Assembly (NCBI RefSeq): GCF_004353225.1
Contig: NZ_CP037934.1
Coordinates: 620,001-684,000 of the forward strand
Origin: Marinobacter sp. JH2
Lineage (GTDB): Bacteria > Pseudomonadota > Gammaproteobacteria > Pseudomonadales > Oleiphilaceae
Reading direction: 5' to 3'
Length of the DNA stretch: 64,000 nt
Below, piece by piece: positions 26,651 through 35,404 of this stretch (positions within the stretch are counted from its first letter, which is position 1; each line of letters opens with the position of its first letter). Below the pieces are notes generated by a model, which was not told where the DNA came from, made no database searches, and saw only the letters and a program-made list of their open reading frames with translations. The position numbers and the translations under genes were made by a program.

Positions 26651-27952
26651 ATGAACAAACGACTGTTGTTGTGGGTGCTGATAGTACCCGGAGTCTTGAA
26701 CGTCATGCCTTCGGCGGCGGCCACCGCCGGGGAGAGCGTTTCACTCAAGGAGTACCAGCAAGCCAAGGCCAGACAGGCTGTCTCTTTGAATGAGGCAATG
26801 GTAATGGCATTTGAGAATAGCCCGATATTGGCTTTAAGGCGGGCTGCGGTGTCCATGCAGGAAGCCGAGCTCGATCATGCCAGCCGCTGGGCGCCCAGCA
26901 ACCCGGAGCTTGAGCTGAGTGGCCGTGATAATCCAGATAAGGCAGATCAGTCACTGAATTACGAGGTTCGGGTTACTCAGGAAGTCTGGATGGGCAATCG
27001 GGGCGATCTCGGTCAGTCGCGTGCTCAGAGCACTCTCACTTCTCAACAGCAGGAACTTGAATACCTGAAGGTGGCGACCAAGGCCCGAGTGCGGTCAGCC
27101 TACTTCAAAATACTGCTTGCACAGAAAGAACTGGAAACGGCAAGCCGCACCGTTGAGCTGATGCAGCGAACCAAAGAGCTGGTCGAGGTGTCCGTTGAGC
27201 GGGGCAAACAGACCCGGATTGACCTCAATACCGCTGTCATTGGCTTGGCAAGAGCTAAGAGCCAGAAGGCCGAAGCGGAGCAAAAGCTTAGGCAATCAAA
27301 AATTGACCTGACGGAAGTTCTTGGGGTGTCCCCCTCCGATGCGGTAGGGGTCGTGGGAGAACTCAATGTAGCTCGTGCCAACTTGCCACCAACTAATCGC
27401 CTGGTCGCGCTGGCTCAGCGCCAGAGAGGGGATCTGAAGGCGGCAGCAGCCAGAATTGCTGCGAATGAGTCCGGCCTGGAACTGGCCAAGAGTCTAAGTA
27501 TTCCGAACCTGAAAGTGTTCGGGTTCTACGAGCGGGAGGAAAGATCCAACCTTTTTGGTGCGGGTGTGTCGATGCCTCTGACTGTGTTTCATGATTATTC
27601 CGGTGAAAAAAGGAAGGCCTCGGCTCAGTTGAAAATGTCCGAGCTTGAGGCCGAGGCACTGCGTTTGGCGACTGAACGCCAGGTCGTATCTGCTGTAGCT
27701 CAGTACGAATCCGCCGTACGCAGATTGCGCCAGATGAACGAGTCGATTCTCGAGCGTTCGGAGGAAACGCTGCAACTTATGCAGAAAGCTCTTCAAGCGG
27801 GAAAAGTCGATGCTTCCGATGTCCTGTCCGCTCAGGACAATCTTTTGTCGGTGAGGAAGGAATACGTCAAAGTGCAACACGACTATATCGACGCCGTCCG
27901 GGCGTTGGAAGTGAGCACCGGCGGTGCCCTTTCAATGTCATCCGGTTCCTGA
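26651..27952 (+). CDS. CzcC-like TolC-family outer-membrane efflux protein (RND operon 1)
   Basis: Outer-membrane channel of 433 residues with a signal peptide (ending near PSAAATA). It has the two long helical repeats of OEP proteins, visible as LNEAMVMAFENSPILALRRAAVSMQEAELDHASRW split by short turns, and NPELELSGRDN typical of CzcC/CusC homologs. It forms the exit duct with the adaptor and pump encoded next. AGGATG precedes the ATG. The adaptor gene follows 49 bases later. Metal specificity is not readable. Confidence 0.85.
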   Translation: MNKRLLLWVLIVPGVLNVMPSAAATAGESVSLKEYQQAKARQAVSLNEAMVMAFENSPILALRRAAVSMQEAELDHASRWAPSNPELELSGRDNPDKADQSLNYEVRVTQEVWMGNRGDLGQSRAQSTLTSQQQELEYLKVATKARVRSAYFKILLAQKELETASRTVELMQRTKELVEVSVERGKQTRIDLNTAVIGLARAKSQKAEAEQKLRQSKIDLTEVLGVSPSDAVGVVGELNVARANLPPTNRLVALAQRQRGDLKAAAARIAANESGLELAKSLSIPNLKVFGFYEREERSNLFGAGVSMPLTVFHDYSGEKRKASAQLKMSELEAEALRLATERQVVSAVAQYESAVRRLRQMNESILERSEETLQLMQKALQAGKVDASDVLSAQDNLLSVRKEYVKVQHDYIDAVRALEVSTGGALSMSSGS

Positions 27953-28001
27953 TGACAAGAAAATTAATGGTTGAACGTTCTCTTATATCGAAGGTGTTTA
28001 G

Positions 28002-29186
28002 ATGATTCGAAATCTGCAGATATTGTTTGTCGCGATCAGTTTTCTGGTCTATCAGCCACTGGCGTACGGCGCCGAAGAAGCCGAAGGAGGGCAGCACCAA
28101 AAGGGTGAGGCTGGGCACTCGGCTGAAGGCAGTGAGGCCCGCGAAGTTCATCTGACTCCAGAGCAGAGGGAGTTGCTCTCCGTGCAGACTGTAACGGTGC
28201 CCCGAGGTCGTGCTGATAATATCGTTACTGCGCCAGCTGAAGTTCATTATGTTCCGGATCGCGTCGCTGAGGTAGGGCCGCTATTGCAGGGAAAGCTTAC
28301 GAGACTGGCTGTTGATCTGGGGGACCAGGTTGAAAAAGGCCAGTTGTTGGCCACGTTAAACAGCGTTGAGTTGGCTCGCATTCGTTCCCGCCTGAACTCG
28401 TTGAAAGCTCGGAAAGAAGCCGCGACTGCGGAGTATCAGCGAGAAAAGCAATTGCGGAGTGAAAGCTTCACCAGCGAAGAAGAGTTCCTGGACGCCAAGG
28501 CCGCTTATCTTGAGATTACAGCGGAGTACGATTCAATTCGTGAGCAACTGGAGGTTTTTGGCAGTGATTCGACAGGCGCAGATAGCAGTCTTGCACAGTA
28601 CGCGCTCCGTTCTCCTATCCAGGGGCGCATTGAGCGCATGGATGCCCGGTTGGGCCAAACCTTAAGCTCTTCAGATACGCCTTTTACCGTAGCTGATACC
28701 TCTGTGGTGTGGGTGATGTTGCAAGTTGCCGAAACTGACATTGGCAGGGTATCCGTCGGAGATGAAGTTCAGGTCTTCTCAAAGTCGGTTGCAGACCGCT
28801 TTCACACCGGGGAAGTGTCCTGGATCTCAAATGAGCTTGATGAGGAAACCCGCACCATTACGGTTCGCGTTGTACTCGAATCCCCCAACGGCGACCTTCG
28901 TCCAAATACCTATGCCAAAGCGAGAGTCATGACTCAATCGGCGGCATCACTGCCCCTAGTTCCACACGATGCCGTGCAAACCATCGATGACGAGTCCGTT
29001 GTATTTGTTCCGGGTAATGAAGGGGGAGCCTACAAGGCGGTTCCAGTCACTCTTGGTAAGGAGGCTAACGACTGGATAGAGATTAAGTCCGGCATCAGCG
29101 CAAACACGGAAGTGGTCTCAGTGGGCGCTTTTGATCTGATGTCGGCCATTACCGCCAGTGGCCGCAGCGCCGCTCACGGACACTAA
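28002..29186 (+). CDS. CzcB-like periplasmic adaptor (RND operon 1)
   Basis: Membrane-fusion protein of 394 residues. The N-terminal signal peptide is followed by a short His/Glu-rich segment (EGGQHQKGEAGHSAEG), then barrel-sandwich, helical-hairpin and beta-barrel domains. Typical segments are VAEVGPLLQGKLTRLAVDLGDQVEKGQLL and SPIQGRIERMDARLGQ. It links the pump to the TolC-type channel. AAGGTG lies 5 bases before the ATG, and 14 bases separate it from the pump gene. Confidence 0.87.
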   Translation: MIRNLQILFVAISFLVYQPLAYGAEEAEGGQHQKGEAGHSAEGSEAREVHLTPEQRELLSVQTVTVPRGRADNIVTAPAEVHYVPDRVAEVGPLLQGKLTRLAVDLGDQVEKGQLLATLNSVELARIRSRLNSLKARKEAATAEYQREKQLRSESFTSEEEFLDAKAAYLEITAEYDSIREQLEVFGSDSTGADSSLAQYALRSPIQGRIERMDARLGQTLSSSDTPFTVADTSVVWVMLQVAETDIGRVSVGDEVQVFSKSVADRFHTGEVSWISNELDEETRTITVRVVLESPNGDLRPNTYAKARVMTQSAASLPLVPHDAVQTIDDESVVFVPGNEGGAYKAVPVTLGKEANDWIEIKSGISANTEVVSVGAFDLMSAITASGRSAAHGH

Positions 29187-29200
29187 TACTCGGGGGGAGC

Positions 29201-32200
29201 ATGATCAACGCAATTGTGAATTATGCGCTGAACAATCGTTTGATGACGCTTGTCTTTGCTATCGCCGTGATCGTTGCCGGCGTATTTTCATTTCAAAAAC
29301 TGCCGGTGGATGCGTTTCCGGACGCGACACCGACCATGGTTCAGGTATTCACTACCAGTCCTGGATTGTCGCCGGTTGATATCGAAACGCTGATTTCCTA
29401 TCCCGTTGAGATCAGCATGTATGGTATTCCCAAGTTAGAAAAAGTGCAGAGCACGTCGATTTTCGGACTTTCGCGGGTGACCATCTATTTCGAAGATGGC
29501 ACCGATATCTACTTCGCCAGGCGGCTGGTAAACGAACGGCTATCCGAGGCCAAGCGCCAGATTCCCAAAGGGATGGGGGAACCCGAACTCGGGCCCATCG
29601 CAAGCGGTCTTGGGCGCATCCTGATGTATTCCCTGGAAGCTGAGGATAAAGATCAATACAGCCTGCAGGAAATTCGCACGATTCAGGACTGGATTGTCAA
29701 ACCCCAGCTCAGGACCGTGCCGGGCGTAACCGGTGTGCTTTCTATCGGCGGCGAGGTAAAGCAGTACCAGGTCAATATTGATGCGCAGAAGCTTCAGGCA
29801 AGGAACCTGACGGTGTCTGATGTTCGCGGTGCCCTCACCCAGAATAATCGTAACGTTGGCGCCTCATTCATTACTCGAGGAGGTGAAGAGTACATTGTCC
29901 GTGGTTACGGCTGGGTCAACTCCGGTACCGCAGGCATCAAAGATATCCGGAACATCATTGTGTCCAAGAGTGAGGGAGAATCTCCTATTTACGTCAAGGA
30001 TGTGGCGGAGGTTGGCCTTGGACCGGCAATTCGCCGTGGCGCAGAGGTGTCCTCAGGTGAGGAGTCCGTGGGCGGCTACGTGATGAAATTGATTGGTACC
30101 AACACCAGTCAGGTTCTAGAGGATGTCAACTCAAAAATCGATGATCTGAACAAGTCACTTCCTGAAGGGCTGAAAATAGAAGCGTATTACTCTCAGGCAG
30201 ACTTGGTGGGCAAGGCTATAGGCACTGTCGAGAAAGCGCTGCTTGAAGGCTCGGTTCTGGTGCTGGTTTTTCTCTATCTGTTCCTGGGTAATATTCGTTC
30301 CACACTGATCGTGGTGGCGACGTTGCCGTTGTCTGTACTCTTTGCGTTCATTGCTATGCGCATGTCGGGCCTGTCGGCCAACCTGATGAGTCTGGGGGGG
30401 CTGGCTATTGGCATCGGCATGATGGTGGACGGCGCTGTCGTGATGATAGAGAACATCTTCCGACACCTTGAGGAGCGATCCGATGAAAAGATCAGCGTTC
30501 TGAGGCTTGTAGGTGAGTCAGCCCGGGAAGTGGCTCGTCCGATCGTGTTTGCCATAGGCATCATCATTATCGTTTTCCTTCCACTGTTTACGCTACAGGG
30601 CGTCGAGGGCAAGCTGTTTTCGCCCATGGCCTACACCATCAGCTTTGCTCTGATCGGTGCGCTTTTGCTCGCGTTAACGTTGGTGCCGGTTCTGGCCTCC
30701 CTGTCATTCAAGATGGGCGGGCGTCACAAAGAGCCAAAGCTGGTTCTGTTCCTGAACCGGCTATACAAGCCGGTAGTGAATACTGTCGTCAAAGCCCCTA
30801 AGATTGTGATGGGCGTTGCCGTCATTGCTTTTGCCGGCAGTCTTCTGCTGTTTCCCTATCTCGGGAGCGAATTCGTGCCCACGCTCAGGGAAGGCACTTT
30901 CCAGATTCGCTCGACACTGCCTCCTGGAGCCAGTCTTGAATCCGCCATCAAATATGGCAAACGGATTCAGTCCGTTGTAGACGAATTTCCAGAAGTCACC
31001 GGCACCTATGCCAGGATCGGTCGTGCCGAGGTCGGTGGTGATCCTGAACCTGTGAACGTTGTCGCGACGCTTGTCAATCTGAAGCCCCTGGATCAATGGC
31101 GAGAGGACGTGAGCTACGAGGATCTCCAAAGCAGGATTGCCGATGCTTTGGATGATCGGGTTCCTGGGCTTGCCAACAATCTGTCCCAACCGATTCAGCT
31201 CAGAACCGACGAACTCCTGTCAGGCGTTCAGGCGCAACTGGTTGCCAGCATTTTCGGCGACGACTTGGACGAGTTGGGCCGGATCGGCAGGGAAGTGGCG
31301 GCACTGGCGCAAGAGGTGCCGGGTGCAACGGACGTCCGCGCTCAGCAGAGTGCGGGTAAAAAACAGATCGTGATTCGCCCCGACCGTGAAGTACTGGCGC
31401 AGTTCGGCATCAGCGTCGATAACCTGATGAGTACGGTTGAAACCGGTATAGGTGGTAAAGGCGCCGGGCTGGTCTTCGACGGTGTCCGTCGATTTGAGAT
31501 TTTCGCCCGGCTGCAAGAGTCCTATCGCGGGTCCATCGATGAAATCAGAAAGCTTCCCCTCAGGGGCAACAGTGGCGAGCTTATCCCGCTTGCACGGGTG
31601 GCCGATGTTGAAATGTACGCAGGCCCCAAGAAAATTTCACGCTCCAATGCCAGTCGCCGTCAGTACGTGCAGATGAACGTGCGTGGTCGCGATATGGGCG
31701 GTGTTGTTCAGGATTTGCGCAAGCGGATCGAGGAGCAAGTGGATATGCCGCCGGGGTATTTCGTGGAGTTCGGCGGTCAGTTTGAGAACCAAGAAAGGGC
31801 CATGGCGCGGCTAGCGATCGTTGTGCCCATTACCCTGGCGCTTATTTTCCTGCTTCTCTTTTCTGCATTCAGTAGTCTTCGCTATGCGGCGCTGATCTTC
31901 ATGAATGTGCCCTTTGCGGTTACTGGTGGCATTGTCGCGTTGTTTGTGACGGGGCTTTACCTCTCCGTGCCCGCTGCTGTGGGGTTCATTGCGGTGTTTG
32001 GCGTAGCCGTACTGAACGGTGTGGTAATGGTGAGCTACATCAATCAGTTGCGGGACGAAGGCTACGAAGTCACTGAAGCAGTCAAGCTGGGCGCTCAACG
32101 TCGTTTGCGGCCGGTTCTGATGACAGCCTCTGTGGCTATTCTGGGGCTGATTCCCCTGCTGCTGGCCGATGGCATTGGCTCTAATGTCCAACGGCCACTG

Positions 32201-32308
32201 GCAACGGTTGTGGTTGGCGGTCTGATCACGTCAACGCTGCTGACGTTGGTAGTGTTGCCCAGCGTGTATCAATGGTTTGCATCCGAACGTCGTGACGTTG
32301 AAGTCTGA
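29201..32308 (+). CDS. CzcA-like HME-RND metal efflux pump (RND operon 1)
   Basis: Inner-membrane proton/metal antiporter of 1035 residues. It has twelve membrane segments in two halves with two large periplasmic loops. TM4 carries the proton-relay segment GIGMMVDGAVVMIEN, and the NPVP-type turn is present. The FGVAVLNGVVMVSYINQL segment in TM10 is family-typical. The TM4 pattern differs from the DFGIIVDG form of CzcA of the zinc/cobalt/cadmium type and from CusA, so it belongs to another heavy-metal branch. The PII-like gene follows 17 bases later. Confidence 0.88.
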   Translation: MINAIVNYALNNRLMTLVFAIAVIVAGVFSFQKLPVDAFPDATPTMVQVFTTSPGLSPVDIETLISYPVEISMYGIPKLEKVQSTSIFGLSRVTIYFEDGTDIYFARRLVNERLSEAKRQIPKGMGEPELGPIASGLGRILMYSLEAEDKDQYSLQEIRTIQDWIVKPQLRTVPGVTGVLSIGGEVKQYQVNIDAQKLQARNLTVSDVRGALTQNNRNVGASFITRGGEEYIVRGYGWVNSGTAGIKDIRNIIVSKSEGESPIYVKDVAEVGLGPAIRRGAEVSSGEESVGGYVMKLIGTNTSQVLEDVNSKIDDLNKSLPEGLKIEAYYSQADLVGKAIGTVEKALLEGSVLVLVFLYLFLGNIRSTLIVVATLPLSVLFAFIAMRMSGLSANLMSLGGLAIGIGMMVDGAVVMIENIFRHLEERSDEKISVLRLVGESAREVARPIVFAIGIIIIVFLPLFTLQGVEGKLFSPMAYTISFALIGALLLALTLVPVLASLSFKMGGRHKEPKLVLFLNRLYKPVVNTVVKAPKIVMGVAVIAFAGSLLLFPYLGSEFVPTLREGTFQIRSTLPPGASLESAIKYGKRIQSVVDEFPEVTGTYARIGRAEVGGDPEPVNVVATLVNLKPLDQWREDVSYEDLQSRIADALDDRVPGLANNLSQPIQLRTDELLSGVQAQLVASIFGDDLDELGRIGREVAALAQEVPGATDVRAQQSAGKKQIVIRPDREVLAQFGISVDNLMSTVETGIGGKGAGLVFDGVRRFEIFARLQESYRGSIDEIRKLPLRGNSGELIPLARVADVEMYAGPKKISRSNASRRQYVQMNVRGRDMGGVVQDLRKRIEEQVDMPPGYFVEFGGQFENQERAMARLAIVVPITLALIFLLLFSAFSSLRYAALIFMNVPFAVTGGIVALFVTGLYLSVPAAVGFIAVFGVAVLNGVVMVSYINQLRDEGYEVTEAVKLGAQRRLRPVLMTASVAILGLIPLLLADGIGSNVQRPLATVVVGGLITSTLLTLVVLPSVYQWFASERRDVEV

Positions 32309-32325
32309 TAGTCAGGAGGCGGTTT

Positions 32326-32670
32326 ATGTATGAAATAAAAGCGTATGTCAGAGAAGTGATGGCAGAGCATGTGGTTGATGCTCTGGCCAAAGTTAAGGGG
32401 GTGGCAAGCATTGCTGTCGTGTCTCTCAACGAATTTGGTCATCTGGTTGGCGATGAATCGCCTCTGGAGAAAGTGCAGATGGTCAAGCTGGAAGTAGATG
32501 TAGCGACCGATGCTGTTGCCGATGAAGTTGTGGACATCATTGTGCGAACGAGCAGGACCCGGGATGGACACCCGGGGGACGGCAAGGTACTGGTATCCCG
32601 CCTGGTTCAGGCCGTTCGTATTGAAGACGGGGCGACCGACGAAAGCGCACTCCAACCCACTTCAATCTAG
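32326..32670 (+). CDS. PII-like signalling protein of the efflux operon
   Basis: Small protein of 114 residues with the PII ferredoxin-like pattern (KAYVREVMAEHVVDALAKVKGV at the start, VKLEVDVATDAVADEVVDIIVRTSRT in the second half, DGKVLV near residue 85). A long loop (about 35-50) corresponds to the T loop. AGGAGG precedes the ATG. PII-like proteins without the classical glutamine-signalling sequence are known in heavy-metal RND operons. It could sense metal or nucleotide and tune the pump. The nucleotide-binding residues are not complete enough to name the ligand. Confidence 0.7.
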   Translation: MYEIKAYVREVMAEHVVDALAKVKGVASIAVVSLNEFGHLVGDESPLEKVQMVKLEVDVATDAVADEVVDIIVRTSRTRDGHPGDGKVLVSRLVQAVRIEDGATDESALQPTSI

Positions 32671-32788
32671 CCCCTTCCTGAAATGAGACGGTGGCATCGC
32701 GGCGATTGGTCGCGAGCTGCCGTTCTTAGCCTCATTGAGAAGCGCTACAAAGAGTTTTTAGCGACTCATATCTGAACTGTTTTTCCGA

Positions 32789-32821
32789 ATTCAAACTCAT
32801 TTCAAAGTTTGCACTTATTAT
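32789..32821 (+). promoter_or_regulatory. 11-bp direct-repeat box and promoter of the second RND operon
   Basis: ATTCAAACTCA and TTTCAAAGTTT in tandem (32789-32810), with -10 TATTAT at 32816-32821, exactly 16 bases from the second repeat. Leader of about 70 bases. Confidence 0.7.
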
Positions 32822-32897
32822 CTCGATCTTTTCCTGCCTCGTCATAGGCGCCTTACACCTATGATTTTTGGCTATTAATCGCTTCGGGAGAAAGTCG

Positions 32898-34115
32898 ATG
32901 AAGGCAAGCAAGCACTCGCCTCGGGCGTTGCTGTGTTCAGTACTATTGTCCATTCCTCTGTTCGGTCAAGCTGAGACTGTTAATTGGGCGAATTGGCTCA
33001 CTGGCCAGATAAGCAAGCACCCGGAGGTACTGGCAGCGACAGAGCAGGCGGCAGCGCGGAAAGAGGACGCTGAGGCAAGCGAACAACCGCTGTATAACCC
33101 AGAGTTGTCCGTAGGAGCAGACAGAACGGGCAGTGAGAATAACTTTGAGGCAGGGCTGTCACAAACGATCGATTGGTCTGATCAACAGGGCGCATTACAG
33201 GAGAAGGCAAAGCTGATCAGGCTGTCTGCGCAAGCTGGCTTGAGCGAAGCAGTTCTGACACAAACGTCTGAATCATTGTTTGCGCTTGTCGAGTGGCGCG
33301 CCACTACGCTGTTTGAGGAAATTGCTGAATCCCAACAGCAGCGCCTGGATGCTTTGCTGGACCAGGTTGAACAGCGCCAGCAGGCAGGTGATCTGGGGCG
33401 TGCCGATGCAGAGCTTCTGTTTCTAAATCTATCCCGTCAGTTGAGCGAAGTCGCCCAGGCAAAGGCCGCAGTTGATCGGGCAGAAACTCAGGTTCAAGAA
33501 CGTCTGCCGGACTGGAGGCCTCAGGATGGGGGAATCCCCGAGTATATATGGCCAGCGCTGGAGTCCCAGCTTGGTGAGGCTGATCTGCTGTCACACCCGT
33601 CAATTGCAGTCGCTCGATCCGAGTGGCAGGTGCTGAAAAGTGAGGCAGAGGTTGCGAGACGCAAAGCCACAGCATCGCCGACAGTAGGGCTGAGCGGAGG
33701 GCGTGACGGTGGCGAGAACGTGGTTGGCCTGACATTCTCGATCCCTCTGAACGTCCGTAATAACTACAGCGCTGAAATCCGGGCCGCGAATCGACGGGCT
33801 CTGGAGGCCGAAGCGCGGTTTCAGGCGCTCTACCGGAAACAACAATATGACCTGGCAGGCGCTCGCGCTTCCTGGAAGCGATACGACAAGCAACTTCGTC
33901 GATGGAAAGAACTATCCCAGGGGCGTGTACAGCGAAGTGCCGATTTGCTTGAGAAGCAGTGGCAGGTCGGCGACCTCTCCACCTCTGAGTATCTCCAGGC
34001 GTTAGGCCAGCGCGCGGAGAGCCTGAAAACCGGTATTGAACTGGAAAAGCTGGCGCAGCTGGGCCTGATTGAACTCTTGAGCCAGTCTGGCGAACTGATC
34101 ACCCCCTTCCAATAA
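32898..34115 (+). CDS. CzcC-like TolC-family outer-membrane efflux protein (RND operon 2)
   Basis: Channel protein of 405 residues, with a signal peptide ending near LFGQAETV. OEP helical repeats and YNPELSVGADRTGSENNFEAGLSQT fit CzcC-type channels. I chose the ATG at 32898 with GGGAGAAAG upstream; the longer reading starts with an unlikely TTG. The adaptor follows 24 bases later. It is not closely identical to the channel at 26651, so the two operons are old paralogs, not a recent duplication. Confidence 0.83.
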   Translation: MKASKHSPRALLCSVLLSIPLFGQAETVNWANWLTGQISKHPEVLAATEQAAARKEDAEASEQPLYNPELSVGADRTGSENNFEAGLSQTIDWSDQQGALQEKAKLIRLSAQAGLSEAVLTQTSESLFALVEWRATTLFEEIAESQQQRLDALLDQVEQRQQAGDLGRADAELLFLNLSRQLSEVAQAKAAVDRAETQVQERLPDWRPQDGGIPEYIWPALESQLGEADLLSHPSIAVARSEWQVLKSEAEVARRKATASPTVGLSGGRDGGENVVGLTFSIPLNVRNNYSAEIRAANRRALEAEARFQALYRKQQYDLAGARASWKRYDKQLRRWKELSQGRVQRSADLLEKQWQVGDLSTSEYLQALGQRAESLKTGIELEKLAQLGLIELLSQSGELITPFQ

Positions 34116-34139
34116 TATTCTGGAAACTGGATAGTCATC

Positions 34140-35390
34140 ATGAAAAAAACTCTGATTTCAGTATTTGTATTGACGCTGTTTATAGCTCCCCCTTCATTGG
34201 TGCAGGCCGAGGAAGATGCGCATAACGAGGCGGGCCATGATCATGCCGCCGGTGGCGACGATCATCGAGAAGGTACCGGTGAAGAGGATGAGCATGAGGG
34301 CGGGCATGCTGAAGAACGTGAGCATGAAGAGGAACAAGGTCATGGCCACGAAGAGGAGAGCGATGGTGGTCATGAAGAATCAACTACCGCAAGCATCAAT
34401 GCCAAACAGAAAGAGCTCGCCGGCATTGAGGTAGCAACCCTCGAGAGCAAGCGCGTTGACTATGAAATCTACGCTCCCGGTGAGCTGCTGACCAACGGCT
34501 ATACCAGCTATCACGTGTCCCCCCGGGTTGCCTCGGTGGTGTTGAGACGTCACGTGGAATTGGGTGAGCACGTAACCAAAGGTCAGCAACTGGTAACCCT
34601 GTTCAGTGAGACGGTGGCACAGGCGCAGGCTGATTACAGGAAGGCTTTTCCTGAATGGGAGCGAATCAGCGGGCTGGGTCGTTCCGTGGTTGGTGATCAG
34701 CGGTTCAATACGGCGAAAGCGAATATTGAAGCGGCGAGGGCGACTCTGCTTGCTTATGGGCTAAACGATGATGACATTGGTGCGTTGAAGGCCAGCGGCG
34801 TAGGTAGTCTCGGTGAATACACGCTCAGAGCTCGCGTGGATGGCGCAGTGCTGACCGATGAGTTTGAGCAAGGACAAAGAGTTGAGGCAGGCCAACCGCT
34901 GGTGACTCTGGCTAATGAAAGCGAACTTTGGGTAGAGGCTCACCTGCCAGCAAACTCCGACATTGTCCTTAAGCAAGGGGCCGAAGCGGAAGTAAGAGTT
35001 GCAGGCCGAGTAGCTGTGGCAACGGTATCCCAGGAAGCTCATACCATTGACGCTGTGACCCGCACGCGAATTGTTCGGTTGGAGCTGGACAATCCGGAAG
35101 ATCGTTTTCATCCCGGAATGTTTGCAGATGTGTATTTCCTTTTTAAAACCACGGAGCCGGTGCTTGCGGTGCCGGAGAGTGCGTTGATGCGAGGCGCCGA
35201 TGGCGACTGGACGGTCTATGTGGAAGAGGCTGAAGGGGAGTACGAGCCTGTGGAAGTGGAACTGGGTCGCGCAATTGGCGGACTCCGTGAAATTTCGGGC
35301 CTGACTGCGGGCCAACGGATCGTTTCGCGGGGCGCATTTTTTGTGGCCTCTGAAATTGCCAAAGGCGGCTTTGACCCACACAACCACTGA
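34140..35390 (+). CDS. CzcB-like adaptor with His/Glu-rich N terminus (RND operon 2)
   Basis: Adaptor of 416 residues. After the signal peptide (cleaved near VQAEEDA), residues 24-80 are extremely rich in His, Glu, Asp and Gly (for example HNEAGHDHAAGGDDHREG), a likely periplasmic metal-collecting segment. Then follow the barrel-sandwich and hairpin domains (YHVSPRVASVVLRRHVELGEHVTKGQ, ARVDGAVLTDEFEQGQRVEAGQ). Such His-rich tails occur in CzcB-type adaptors and are likely to load metal into the pump. It is 14 bases before the pump gene. Confidence 0.86.
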   Translation: MKKTLISVFVLTLFIAPPSLVQAEEDAHNEAGHDHAAGGDDHREGTGEEDEHEGGHAEEREHEEEQGHGHEEESDGGHEESTTASINAKQKELAGIEVATLESKRVDYEIYAPGELLTNGYTSYHVSPRVASVVLRRHVELGEHVTKGQQLVTLFSETVAQAQADYRKAFPEWERISGLGRSVVGDQRFNTAKANIEAARATLLAYGLNDDDIGALKASGVGSLGEYTLRARVDGAVLTDEFEQGQRVEAGQPLVTLANESELWVEAHLPANSDIVLKQGAEAEVRVAGRVAVATVSQEAHTIDAVTRTRIVRLELDNPEDRFHPGMFADVYFLFKTTEPVLAVPESALMRGADGDWTVYVEEAEGEYEPVEVELGRAIGGLREISGLTAGQRIVSRGAFFVASEIAKGGFDPHNH

Positions 35391-35404
35391 TTCCGGGAGC
35401 CATT

